The notes under the pieces: generated by a model
The model's input: only the letters and a program-made list of their open reading frames with translations
The model's database searches: none
What the model was told of the DNA's origin: nothing
Program-made: the position numbers and the translations under genes
Assembly (NCBI RefSeq): GCF_000737195.2
Contig: NZ_JALM01000123.1
Coordinates: 1 to 45,734 of the forward strand
Direction of reading: 5' to 3'
DNA length: 45,734 nt
Origin: Sciscionella sediminilitoris
Lineage (GTDB): Bacteria; Actinomycetota; Actinomycetes; Mycobacteriales; Pseudonocardiaceae
Part shown: positions 18,013-29,743 of the stretch, piece by piece
Position numbering within the stretch: the first letter of the stretch is position 1
Layout: each line of letters begins with the position of its first letter

Positions 18013-18102
18013 CGAGTCTATTCCTTTCGTGTGCTTGTTCGCGTGCTCTATTGAGCGTTGGGTGACCATAGCGGGTCGGCACCCGATCGTGTCCTCGGGG
18101 GA

Positions 18103-18126
18103 TACCCAAGCTCGCCTGGGTAGCAT
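18103..18126 (+). promoter_or_regulatory. Inverted repeat and -10 element before the DinB-like gene
   Basis: TACCCAAG-CTCG-CCTGGGTA (18103-18122) is an inverted repeat with 7 of 8 matching arm positions. It overlaps TAGCAT (18121-18126), a -10-like hexamer that ends 8 bases before the GTG start. A dimeric repressor bound here would block a leaderless promoter. The regulator is unknown. Confidence 0.4.
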
Positions 18127-18134
18127 CTCCTACT

Positions 18135-18674
18135 GTGTTGGGCACGCTTGCCGCCGAGGACTTCCACTGCGCCCCGTGCGCGCTCTCCTATGCCGAGCTC
18201 GGGGTACCGGAGGCCGTGCGGATCATCGGGGAGGTGCCGGTGAACGCCCGGGCCGCGCTCGAGGCGACGCCCGCGCCGGTGCTGCGCCGCCGCCCGGAGC
18301 CCGGGATCTGGTGTGCGCTCGAATACGCCTGCCATCTGCGGGACGTCTACGTCACGTCCACGATCCGGCTCTACCGCACCAGGACCGAGGACCGGCCGGT
18401 ACTGGAACCCATGCTCAACGACCTGCGCGCGGCGCGATTCCAGTACGCGGGGACGATTCCCGAGGCGGTGCTCGGCGAGCTCGAGGCAGCCGTGGACGGA
18501 TGCCTCGCCGAGATCGAACGGGTGCGGGACTGGGACCGGACGGCGAGCCGGCTACCCGGCGAGGTGCGCGGGACCCGCTGGCTCGTCCGTCAGGCCGCGC
18601 ACGAGGGAGTCCATCACGTGCGCGATATCCGCGAGGTCAGTCGCTCAGCTCCCGAACCGCCTCGACCAGCTTGA
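18135..18674 (+). CDS. DinB-superfamily protein
   Basis: A 179-residue four-helix-bundle protein of the DinB/YfiT type. The metal-binding histidines are H67 in YACHLRDV and H156 with H160 in AAHEGVHHVRDI, the usual three-His arrangement. Family members are often thiol-dependent (mycothiol or bacillithiol) transferases or maleylpyruvate isomerase relatives; the activity here is unknown. The GTG start 18135 follows a TAGCAT hexamer and no ribosome site. Its last 38 bases overlap the last 38 bases of the convergent LLM-type gene, so the C-terminal residues after H161 are encoded antisense to that gene. Confidence 0.8.
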   Translation: MLGTLAAEDFHCAPCALSYAELGVPEAVRIIGEVPVNARAALEATPAPVLRRRPEPGIWCALEYACHLRDVYVTSTIRLYRTRTEDRPVLEPMLNDLRAARFQYAGTIPEAVLGELEAAVDGCLAEIERVRDWDRTASRLPGEVRGTRWLVRQAAHEGVHHVRDIREVSRSAPEPPRPA

Positions 18675-19677
18675 CCTTTTCCGCCGTGGTGCCCGCCATG
18701 GGCGTCAGGTGGATCGTGGTCGCCCCGGCCTCGGCGAAGGCCGCGAGCCGCTCCTTGACGAAGGAACGGGGGCCGATCAGCGAGATGTTCCTGGCCAGTT
18801 CGTCCGGAACGGCGGCAGCGGCGGCCTCCTTGTTCCCGGCGAGGTAGAGGTCCTGGATCTGCTCGGCTTCCTTCGCGTAGCCGTAGCGGCAGGCGAGGTC
18901 GTTGTAGAAGTTCTTGCCCTTGGCGCCCATTCCGCCGATGTAGAGTGCCAGCGCCGGTTTCACCGCCTCGAGCAGGTGATCGACGTCCTCCCCGATGGCC
19001 AGCGTCGCGCTCGCGTGCACGGCGAGCTCACCGAGCTCGGGATCGCGCTTCTGCTTGCCCTTGCTCAGGGACTCGCCCCACACCTCGTTCGCCCGCTCCG
19101 GCAGGAAGAAGATCGGCTGCCAGGCCTCGGCGATCTCGGCGGTCAGTTGCACGTTCTTCGGGCCGATCGCGGCGATCAGCACCGGGATCCGGTCCCGCAC
19201 CGGGTGGTTGATCAGCTTAAGCGGCTTGCCGAGACCGGTTCCCTGGTCCGCGGGAAGCGGGATCTGGTAGTACTTGCCGTCGTAGGTGAGCCGCTCGCGG
19301 CGCCACACCTTGCGGCAGATCTCGACCAGTTCGCGGGTACGGCCGAGCGGCGCGTTGTAGGGCACGCCGTGGAATCCCTCGATCACCTGCGGGCCGGAGG
19401 CGCCGAGGCCGAGTACGAACCGGCCGTCGCTGACGAAGTCCAGCCCGGCCGCGGTCATCGCGGTCAGTGAAGGGGTCCGGGTGTAGATCTGGAAGATCCC
19501 GGAGGCGAGCTCCATCCGGGTGGTCCGGGCTGCGAGATAGCCGAGCTGGCTGACCGCGTCGAAGGAATAGGCTTCGGGGACGAACGCGATGTCGAGTCCC
19601 GCCTGTTCGAGGGCGCTCATCTCCTCGACCGCTTCGGAGAACCCACCGCTGTAGCTCATTGCCATGCCGAAGCGCAT
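18637..19677 (-). CDS. LLM-class (luciferase-like) oxidoreductase, probably F420-dependent
   Basis: A 346-residue TIM-barrel oxidoreductase of the bacterial luciferase-like family. Recognisable blocks are MRFGMAMSYSGGF, FVPEAYSFDAVSQLGYLAARTTR, LGLGASGPQVIEGFHG and the insertion PRSFVKERLAAFAEAGATTIHL that closes the barrel. The TRMELASGIFQIYTRTP segment is typical of actinobacterial F420-dependent members. The substrate is unknown. A ribosome site AAGGGTGA precedes the ATG. It overlaps the convergent DinB-like gene by 38 bp and is divergent from the ECF42 operon. Confidence 0.88.
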   Translation of the reverse strand: MRFGMAMSYSGGFSEAVEEMSALEQAGLDIAFVPEAYSFDAVSQLGYLAARTTRMELASGIFQIYTRTPSLTAMTAAGLDFVSDGRFVLGLGASGPQVIEGFHGVPYNAPLGRTRELVEICRKVWRRERLTYDGKYYQIPLPADQGTGLGKPLKLINHPVRDRIPVLIAAIGPKNVQLTAEIAEAWQPIFFLPERANEVWGESLSKGKQKRDPELGELAVHASATLAIGEDVDHLLEAVKPALALYIGGMGAKGKNFYNDLACRYGYAKEAEQIQDLYLAGNKEAAAAAVPDELARNISLIGPRSFVKERLAAFAEAGATTIHLTPMAGTTAEKVKLVEAVRELSD

Positions 19678-19872
19678 CGGATCACCCTTACTGCTCTACA
19701 TACGTTCCAGTCGGTTTGTTCGTCACGCTAACCCACCATGCCTGCCTTGGAAACATCGCGCCGCTCACCACGGGCGGGCGGGCATTGCCGACCTGCTCCC
19801 GGGGCGGCAGGATCCCGTATGCGGGCGTGATGCAGGTCACCGAGAATTGTTCGGGGTGATTTCCGGTGCACC

Positions 19873-19900
19873 TGTCGATCCGGATCGGGCCCGTTCGACG
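19873..19900 (+). promoter_or_regulatory. ECF42-type sigma factor promoter
   Basis: TGTCGA (19873-19878) and CGACG (19896-19900) are separated by 17 bp, 55 bp before the first DGPF gene. As I recall, the described ECF42 consensus is TGTCGA at -35 and CGA(C/T)C at -10, in front of DGPF genes. No such pair precedes the second DGPF gene or the sigma gene, so the three genes are probably one autoregulated transcript. Confidence 0.75.
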
Positions 19901-19955
19901 CCTTGGTATCCGGGCCCGGCCACTGGGGACGGGCCACAACGAAAGGTAGGGCGAG

Positions 19956-20384
19956 ATGCGATTCCTGATGTTCGTGCACGCCGATGAGCACAGCGAGGCC
20001 GGGGAGCTCCCTTCGGAGCAGGACGTCGCGCGGATGGGGGCGTACAACGAGGAACTGGCGAAGGCCGGTGCGCTACTCGCGGCCGAGGGGCTGTACCCGA
20101 GTTCGCGGGGCAAGCGCGTGGTGTTCGACGGTGACGGGAAGCCGACGGTGGTGGACGGTCCGTTCGCGGAGAGCAAGGAACTCATCGCGGGTTTCTGGCT
20201 GCTCCAGTTCAAGGACTGGGATGAAGCGCTCGAATGGGCGAGGCGCTGCCCCGGGGAGGGTGGTGTCGTGGAGCTCCGGCAGATCTTCGAGGCCGAGGAC
20301 TTCGAGCAGAACTACTCACCGGAGATCCGTGCACAGGAGGAGCGGTTGCGCGCGGCCGTCGTCGAACAGAACCAGGGGCGGTGA
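19956..20384 (+). CDS. DGPF/YCII-domain protein 1
   Basis: A 142-residue YCII-like (ferredoxin-like fold) protein. It starts MRFLMFVHADE and has the namesake DGPF motif at 67-70 followed by AESKELIAGFWLLQ. YCII proteins are small possible enzymes with a conserved His/Asp; the function of DGPF proteins is not known, but they are the regular genomic partners of ECF42 sigma factors. The start has a GGTAGGGCGAG leader. It is 29 bp upstream of its paralogue. Confidence 0.92.
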   Translation: MRFLMFVHADEHSEAGELPSEQDVARMGAYNEELAKAGALLAAEGLYPSSRGKRVVFDGDGKPTVVDGPFAESKELIAGFWLLQFKDWDEALEWARRCPGEGGVVELRQIFEAEDFEQNYSPEIRAQEERLRAAVVEQNQGR

Positions 20385-20413
20385 CCGGGGAACCGGCACC
20401 GGAAAGGACTGCG

Positions 20414-20794
20414 ATGCGATTCATGGTGATCCGCAAGGCGGACGAGGAGACCGAGACCGGAGTGCAGCCCGAGCAGGAGTTGTACGAGGCGATGGAGGAG
20501 TTCAACCGCAAGACCCCGGAAGGTGTGCGGTTCCTCGGTGGGGACGGGCTGCATCCGAGCGCGCGGGGCGCCCGGGTTGAGTTCGACGGCGGGAAACCGA
20601 GGGTGCTGGACGGGCCGTTCGCGGAGACGAAGGAGCTCATCGCGGGCTACAGCCTGATCGAAGCTCCCTCGCTCGCCGCGGCCATCGAATGGGTCAAGGG
20701 CTGGCCGGAACTGGACGCGCACGGTGCCGCGCGGCTGGAGATCCGGCGGATCTACGAGTTCGAGGAACTCGGCCTCACCGCGCTGGAGGGCTGA
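20414..20794 (+). CDS. DGPF/YCII-domain protein 2
   Basis: A 126-residue paralogue of the preceding gene. It begins MRFMVIRKADEE and carries DGPF at 66-69 within VLDGPFAETKELIAGYSLIEAPS. The clear GGAAAGGA ribosome site fixes the start. The two paralogues diverge after the motif, which suggests that they may pair as a heterodimer (inference). The sigma factor gene starts 50 bp downstream. Confidence 0.92.
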   Translation: MRFMVIRKADEETETGVQPEQELYEAMEEFNRKTPEGVRFLGGDGLHPSARGARVEFDGGKPRVLDGPFAETKELIAGYSLIEAPSLAAAIEWVKGWPELDAHGAARLEIRRIYEFEELGLTALEG

Positions 20795-20844
20795 GGCCGG
20801 TAAGCCGGTTGCCGCCTGGTGCGCTGTGCTGCTGAGATGACCGC

Positions 20845-22119
20845 ATGAGCGAATCGGAAGCACCGGGCTCGGACGCGCGTGCGCGCGTCCGAGCCCGGAT
20901 CGACGCCGTGTGGCGCATCGAGTCGGCCCGGCTGATCGCCGGGCTGGCCCGGATGGTGCACGATGTCGGTCTCGCCGAGGAGCTCGCCCAGGACGCTCTG
21001 GTCGCGGCGCTCGAACAGTGGCCGGAATCCGGGGTGCCGGACAATCCGGGGGCGTGGCTGATGACGACCGGGAAGCGGCGCGCCATCGACCGCTTCCGCC
21101 GGGACGAGCGGTTCGCCGCGAAGCTCGGGGAGCTCGGCCGGGATCTGGAGCAGGAGCCCGGCGAACCGGACGACACACTGGACGCGCATTTCGGGGACGA
21201 TCTGCTCGGGCTGGTGTTCACCGCATGCCATCCGGTGCTCGCACCGCAGGCCAGGGTCGCCCTGGTGTTGCGCATGCTGGGTGGGCTGAGCACGAAGGAG
21301 ATCGCCCGTGCCTACCTGGTGTCCGAATCGACGATGGCGCAGCGGATCGTCCGCGCGAAGCGAACCCTGACCAAGGAGCGGGTGCGGTTCACGGTGCCGG
21401 GCCAGGAGCAGCTGCACGACCGGCTCGATTCGGTCCTCGAGGTGGTGTACCTGATCTTCAACGAGGGCTATTCGGCGACCGCGGGCGATGACTGGATGCG
21501 TCCCGCGCTGTGCGAGGAGGCGCAGCGGCTCGGCCGGATGCTGGCCACCCTGCTCCCCGGAGAGCCGGAGGTGCACGGACTGATCGCGCTGCTGGAGTTG
21601 CAGGGTTCCCGGACGGCTGCGCGGCTCGGACCGCGGGGTGAGCCGGTCCTGCTGCTCGATCAGGATCGCGGACGATGGGACCGGTTACTGATCGGCCGGG
21701 GCCTCGAAGCACTCGGCCACGCGGTGGAACTGGCCGCGGAACCAGGCCCGTACACCCTGCAGGCCGCGATCGCCGCCTGTCACGCGCGCGCCGTCACCGC
21801 GGAGGAAACCGACTGGGCGCGTATTGCCGCCCTGTACGAGCAGCTGGCTCGCCGGACCGGTTCGCCGGTCGTGGAGCTCAACCGCGCGGTGGCGCTCGGC
21901 ATGGCCTACGGACCAGAGGCCGGTCTGGGGCTGGTGGACGAGCTGCGTTCCGATCCCGCGCTGCGGGACTACTACCTGCTCGCCAGTGTGCGCGGGGATC
22001 TGCTGGCGAAACTCGGCCGGGCGGCGGAGGCCCGTGCCGAATTCGCGCGTGCCGCGGAACTGACCGGCAACGCCGCCGAGCGGGCGGTGATGCGCGAGCG
22101 GGCGGAGAGCACGGTCTGA
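20845..22119 (+). CDS. ECF42-group RNA polymerase sigma factor with C-terminal extension
   Basis: A 424-residue ECF sigma factor. Region 2 covers about 20-90 (ARMVHDVGLAEELAQDALVAALE; GAWLMTTGKRRAIDRFRR) and region 4 about 125-180, with the helix-turn-helix LSTKEIARAYLVSESTMAQRIVRAKR. The last 240 residues form the ECF42 extension: VVYLIFNEGYSATAG near 200-213, the LDQDRGRWDRLLI block, and helical TPR-like repeats. ECF42 factors have no known anti-sigma factor; the extension is thought to control activity. Codons resemble the neighbours. It sits behind two DGPF genes and a matching promoter, the standard ECF42 arrangement. Confidence 0.95.
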   Translation: MSESEAPGSDARARVRARIDAVWRIESARLIAGLARMVHDVGLAEELAQDALVAALEQWPESGVPDNPGAWLMTTGKRRAIDRFRRDERFAAKLGELGRDLEQEPGEPDDTLDAHFGDDLLGLVFTACHPVLAPQARVALVLRMLGGLSTKEIARAYLVSESTMAQRIVRAKRTLTKERVRFTVPGQEQLHDRLDSVLEVVYLIFNEGYSATAGDDWMRPALCEEAQRLGRMLATLLPGEPEVHGLIALLELQGSRTAARLGPRGEPVLLLDQDRGRWDRLLIGRGLEALGHAVELAAEPGPYTLQAAIAACHARAVTAEETDWARIAALYEQLARRTGSPVVELNRAVALGMAYGPEAGLGLVDELRSDPALRDYYLLASVRGDLLAKLGRAAEARAEFARAAELTGNAAERAVMRERAESTV

Positions 22120-22137
22120 GGCGGGGCCTGGTGATGC

Positions 22138-22305
22138 TCATTCGGAGATGTCCGTGTCCTGAGGGCAGGGCGTGGAAACCGAACCACCCGCCCCCTCGCC
22201 GGTGAACTCGATGAGACCGGGTTCCAGGAGATCGACGGCATCGCTGTCCCAGAGGTCCACATCGACGACCCGCCATCGCCCGGTCGTCAGCGGCATCCCG
22301 GCCAT
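22138..22305 (-). CDS. Short protein of 55 residues, possibly a truncated remnant
   Basis: An open frame 10 bp downstream of alkB on the same strand. The product begins MAGMPLTTGRWRVVDVDLWD and continues DAVDLLEPGLIEFTGEG. The first 35 residues resemble the start of a widespread bacterial protein of about 110-130 residues (RWRI-x-MDLWD-x-DAIDL-x-GPAFIEF), but the frame then runs into unrelated sequence and stops. The expected C-terminal part is absent and the ECF42 gene follows. I think it is a 3'-truncated copy that may still be transcribed with alkB. Confidence 0.45.
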   Translation of the reverse strand: MAGMPLTTGRWRVVDVDLWDSDAVDLLEPGLIEFTGEGAGGSVSTPCPQDTDISE

Positions 22306-22315
22306 CTCCCCGCTC

Positions 22316-22948
22316 CTATCGCACGCCGCGCGGCCGGAACTGGATGCTGATCCGGGGGCCGACCGCGCGAGACGTCTTGGGGATGGCGTGTTCCCAGGTC
22401 CGCTGACAGGACCCGCCCATGACGACGAGATCGCCGTGTCCGAGCGAACGGCGGACCGGCGAACCCACTCCGGGATCGCGTGGCCGCAGCAGCAGGGTGC
22501 GCGGGGCGCCGACGGACAGGATCGCGACCATGGTGTCCTCCCGCGCGCCGCGCCCGATGGTGTCGCCGTGCCAGGCCACGCTGTCCGCCCCGTCGCGGTA
22601 GTAGCACAGTCCCGCCGTGCAGAACGGTTCGCGAAGCTCGTCGAGATAGTGCGCGGTCAGCAGGGCGCGCGCGTCGCCGAGGCAGGGATCCGGTAGCTCG
22701 TCGTGCTCCTCGTAGAAGCTGAGCAGCCGGGGAACCGACACCACCCGGTCGTACATGACCCGGCGCTCGGCGTGCCAGGGCACATCCGAGGCGAGCCGGT
22801 CGAACACCTCGTCCGCCCCGCTGAGCCAGCCGGGAAGCAGGTCGATCCACGCCCCGTCGCCCAGTTCGGTGCGCCGCGCCTGCTCCAGCGGCCGCAGGCC
22901 GACCGCTTCCTCCGTGCCGAACAGGGAACCCTGCAACATCGCCGTCAT
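22316..22948 (-). CDS. alkB: AlkB-like 2-oxoglutarate/Fe(II) dioxygenase
   Basis: A 210-residue AlkB-type enzyme, which oxidatively removes methyl groups such as 1-methyladenine and 3-methylcytosine from DNA. The iron ligands are H127 and D129 in AWHGDTIG and H187 in WEHAIPK; the 2-oxoglutarate-binding R199 and R205 are in RISIQFR. The start (ATG 22948) lies 6 bases after TACACT, so the mRNA should be leaderless. A perfect LexA box covers the -35 region. The upstream neighbour on this strand is an HhH-GPD repair-type gene. The combination marks a damage-induced repair gene. Confidence 0.93.
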   Translation of the reverse strand: MTAMLQGSLFGTEEAVGLRPLEQARRTELGDGAWIDLLPGWLSGADEVFDRLASDVPWHAERRVMYDRVVSVPRLLSFYEEHDELPDPCLGDARALLTAHYLDELREPFCTAGLCYYRDGADSVAWHGDTIGRGAREDTMVAILSVGAPRTLLLRPRDPGVGSPVRRSLGHGDLVVMGGSCQRTWEHAIPKTSRAVGPRISIQFRPRGVR

Positions 22949-22954
22949 AACACC

Positions 22955-22986
22955 AGTGTACACGAATTATTCGAACACAGGTTCGA
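22955..22986 (-). promoter_or_regulatory. LexA (SOS) box and promoter of alkB
   Basis: TCGAACACAGGTTCGA (22971-22986) is a perfect match to the Gram-positive SOS box TCGAAC-N4-GTTCGA and is flanked by one more symmetric base pair. The -10 is TACACT on the minus strand (22955-22960), so the box covers the -35 position. LexA bound here would block the alkB promoter. Confidence 0.88.
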
Positions 22987-23015
22987 ATGACGGTGCTTCA
23001 CTCGATCGAACGAGC

Positions 23016-23597
23016 TCAGCCCTTGGCTTGCTTGGCCGCCGCCTTCGCTGCCTTCTTGTAGGCCCGCACCTCACCGAGCGAATCGGCGTCCACGACATCG
23101 GCGATCGAGTAGCGGGCGCCCTGTTCGCCGTACCCGCCCGCGGCTTCGCGCCAGCCCGCGGCCTGGAGCCCGAACTGCTTGCCGAGCAGGGCGAGGAAGA
23201 TGCGCGCCTTCTGCTCGCCGAAGCCGGGCAGCGCCTTGAGCCGGGTGAGCACTTCCTTGCCGCTCGGCTCGCCCCGGGTCCAGATGGCTTCGGCGTCGCC
23301 GTCGTAGTCCTCCACGATGGCCTGGCACATCGCCTGGATGCGCTTGGCCATGGAACCGGGGAACCGGTGCACGGCGGGCGGGGTGGCGCAGATGCCGGCG
23401 AACTCGTCCGGGTCCATGGCGGCTATCCGGCCGGTGTCGAGGGCGCCGAGCCGGTCGAGCAGCTTCTTGGGCCCGGCGAACGCGGTCTCCATCGGCACCT
23501 GCTGGTCCAGCAGCATGCCGGTGAGCAGGGCGAGTGGATCGGTGGCGAGCAGGGCGTCGGCCGCCGGCTCACCGACGAGGTACACGGTGCGCGTCAT
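23016..23597 (-). CDS. HhH-GPD-type base-excision repair family protein
   Basis: A 193-residue protein annotated in actinobacteria as an HhH-GPD family protein related to the EndoIII/MutY/AlkA fold. Visible blocks are DPLALLTGMLLDQQVPMETAFAGPKKLLDRLG, the helix-hairpin-helix LKALPGFGEQKARIFLALLGKQ and a Lys/Ala-rich basic tail. The catalytic residues of EndoIII (Lys and Asp of K...GPD) are not both evident; GFGEQKA occupies the hairpin. There is no Fe-S cysteine set. It may be a DNA-binding or glycosylase-like protein; the activity is not proven. It lies 67 bp upstream of alkB on the same strand. Confidence 0.8.
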   Translation of the reverse strand: MTRTVYLVGEPAADALLATDPLALLTGMLLDQQVPMETAFAGPKKLLDRLGALDTGRIAAMDPDEFAGICATPPAVHRFPGSMAKRIQAMCQAIVEDYDGDAEAIWTRGEPSGKEVLTRLKALPGFGEQKARIFLALLGKQFGLQAAGWREAAGGYGEQGARYSIADVVDADSLGEVRAYKKAAKAAAKQAKG

Positions 23598-23634
23598 GGG
23601 TCCATGATCGCACGTATCGGGTGCGGTGCCCGGG

Positions 23635-24057
23635 TCAAACCCGGCCGTAGGCGTGCTGGATCCGTAGCCGGAGTACCAACCGGCGATCGGCGACCATGGC
23701 GGCGCGGTAATCCGCCCAGTCGGGGTGCTCGCCGAGGATGTCGCGGTAGACCCGGACGAGCTCCTCGACGGTCGTGTCCTCCGGGCTCTCGGCGACGGGA
23801 CTGAGCTCAGCCGTCACATCGAGGGCCGTGTAGGACCAGCCGTCCTCGCTGGCCACGTGGAAACCGGCGCGTGGATCGCGGCGCAGGTTGGCCACCTTCG
23901 CGAGGCTGGTGATCGTGGAAACGCGCAGCAGGCGCTCCTCGGGATAGAAGGCGTAGTTGACCGTGGACAGCTGCGGGGTTCCGGCGCGCCGGAGGGTGGC
24001 CAGCACTCCCTGGTCCCTGCGGGCCACGAGGGCGAGGTAATCGGCTTCGCTGGGCAT
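23635..24057 (-). CDS. PPOX-class (split-barrel) F420/FMN-dependent oxidoreductase
   Basis: A 140-residue split-beta-barrel flavin/deazaflavin reductase. Signatures: VLATLRRAGTPQLSTVNYAFYPEERLLRVSTITSLAKVANLRRDPRAGFHV, with the cofactor-phosphate-binding Ser/Thr/Lys residues, and the closing HPDWADYRAAMVADRRLVLRLRIQHAYGRV typical of F420-dependent Rv1155-like proteins. Start 24057 is favoured: TAGGTT (24065-24070) lies 7 bases before this ATG, which indicates a leaderless transcript. An ATG at 24087 would add ten residues. The substrate is unknown. Confidence 0.88.
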   Translation of the reverse strand: MPSEADYLALVARRDQGVLATLRRAGTPQLSTVNYAFYPEERLLRVSTITSLAKVANLRRDPRAGFHVASEDGWSYTALDVTAELSPVAESPEDTTVEELVRVYRDILGEHPDWADYRAAMVADRRLVLRLRIQHAYGRV

Positions 24058-24109
24058 ATCCGCAAACCTAACCTTCACGGGAACCATGCGCCATCAGCGG
24101 AGAATGATG

Positions 24110-28403
<4,294 letters not shown>

Positions 28404-28408
28404 GCCGT

Positions 28409-29623
28409 TCAGGACCCGGCGCGGGTCTTGCGTTCGAAGGCGAGATCGCGCGCGGTGTGCAGTGCGGTGCTGATCGCGCCGGAGAGCACCGCCCGCTCAC
28501 CGAGTTCCCCGGAAACGACCGGCGGGGCCAGCGGGGTGGTGCGGTGCAGCGCCCGCTGCAGCGGCTCGGCGAGCAACCCGGTGTTCGCCCCGATCCCGCC
28601 GCCGAGCACGATCAGCTCGGGATCGATCACCGCGGTCACCGAGGCCACGACGAACGCGAGCCGGGTCGCCTCCTCCTCGACGGCCGCGCGGGCGCGGGGA
28701 TCGCCTTCATGGGCGCGCGCGAACACCTCGCGGGCCGTGCTGACGCCCTGCACCCCGTTGTCGGTGGCGATGCGCACCACCGAATTGGCCGCGGCCGCCG
28801 CCTCGAACAGGCCCTGGCGCGGTGGCACCTCGGCATCGCCGTCCACCGGTTCGAAGGGAAACGGCCAGCCGTAGGGCAGATAACCGACCTCGCCGGCCGC
28901 TCCGTGCGCCCCGCGGAACAGCGATCCGCCCGCCACGATGCCCATGCCGATCCCGGTGCCGACGGTGATGAAGGCGAACACGTCCACGTCCCGGGCCGCG
29001 CCGAGCCGGTGCTCGCCGACCGCGCACAGGTTCGCGTCGTTCTCCACCACGAGCCCCTCGCCGAGCACGGCCTCGAGCTCGTCCAGCAGACCGGCGCGTC
29101 CCCAGCCGGGCAGGTTGTGCGCCTGGCGCAGGGTACGGGAAGCGTGGTTGGGCACACCGGGGCTGCCGACCACGGTGGCGAGTACCTGATCGCGCTCGAT
29201 CCCGGCCTCGGCGACCGCCCGGTTCGCATACTTCTCGATGGTGCGCACCAGGGAGCTCGCCGAGCGGGAGCGGTTGCGCTCGTCGAGGGTGGCGACCACG
29301 GTCCCGTCCAGATCGGCCACGGCGAGCCGGAGCCGTTCCGCGCCGATGTCGATGCCGAGCACATGTCCTGCCGAGGGATCGGCCTCGTACACCACGGCCG
29401 AGCGACCGGGCCCGGACAGCTCCCGTCCGGCCTCGCGGACGAGCCCGCACTGTTCGAGATCGAGTAGTGCCTGGCCGACCGTCGGCTTGGATATCCCGGT
29501 TTCCTTGGCGATCCGCGGGCGGGTAGTGGCACCGGAACGGCGAAGCAGGTCGAGCACCGCGCGCTGATTCAGCTCGCGCAGGCTCGCCGGGGTTCCGGCC
29601 TGCGGGGGCTTGCTTGTTGTCAC
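28409..29623 (-). CDS. ROK-family transcriptional regulator with degenerate zinc site
   Basis: A 404-residue XylR/NagC-like repressor. A winged helix-turn-helix occupies about 15-65 (LNQRAVLDLLRRSG, ISKPTVGQALLDLEQCGLV), followed by the ROK actin-like fold: VLGIDIGAERLRLAVADLDG, VVENDANLCAVGEH, FITVGTGIGMGIVAGG and the late LGGGIGA. The catalytic-type Asp is present, but the zinc motif CxCGxxGCxE is absent: the segment after GAAGEVGY has no cysteine. It is therefore a regulator with altered effector binding rather than a sugar kinase. Start chosen at GTG 29623 (GAGGAG site). It is divergent from the permease gene. Confidence 0.93.
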   Translation of the reverse strand: MTTSKPPQAGTPASLRELNQRAVLDLLRRSGATTRPRIAKETGISKPTVGQALLDLEQCGLVREAGRELSGPGRSAVVYEADPSAGHVLGIDIGAERLRLAVADLDGTVVATLDERNRSRSASSLVRTIEKYANRAVAEAGIERDQVLATVVGSPGVPNHASRTLRQAHNLPGWGRAGLLDELEAVLGEGLVVENDANLCAVGEHRLGAARDVDVFAFITVGTGIGMGIVAGGSLFRGAHGAAGEVGYLPYGWPFPFEPVDGDAEVPPRQGLFEAAAAANSVVRIATDNGVQGVSTAREVFARAHEGDPRARAAVEEEATRLAFVVASVTAVIDPELIVLGGGIGANTGLLAEPLQRALHRTTPLAPPVVSGELGERAVLSGAISTALHTARDLAFERKTRAGS

Positions 29624-29704
29624 CGCGCTCCTCGGTTGCGTCACCACTGTCGCTGTTTCCCGGGGAGTTTACGCCGCCGCCCTTCCACTTGCCCCCGGCA
29701 TATG

Positions 29705-29721
29705 TTAAGAAACTTTCCAAA
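29705..29721. promoter_or_regulatory. Probable ROK operator before the permease gene
   Basis: TTAAGAAACTTTCCAAA has a perfect GAAA-C-TTTC core (29709-29717) and further symmetric TT/AA ends, resembling the TTAGGAAA-TTTCCTAA sites of actinobacterial XylR/ROK proteins. It sits in the only AT-rich stretch between the divergent ROK and permease genes, about 23 bp before the permease start. Confidence 0.55.
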
Positions 29722-29743
29722 ATAACGAGCAGAGGTGGTTCCA

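Noticed and set aside
24060-24085. A possible second iron box (AAGGTTAGGTTTG on the minus strand) at the PPOX gene
   Set aside because: Only about 11 of 19 positions fit the IdeR consensus and there is no second half-site; it is better read as a -10 region.
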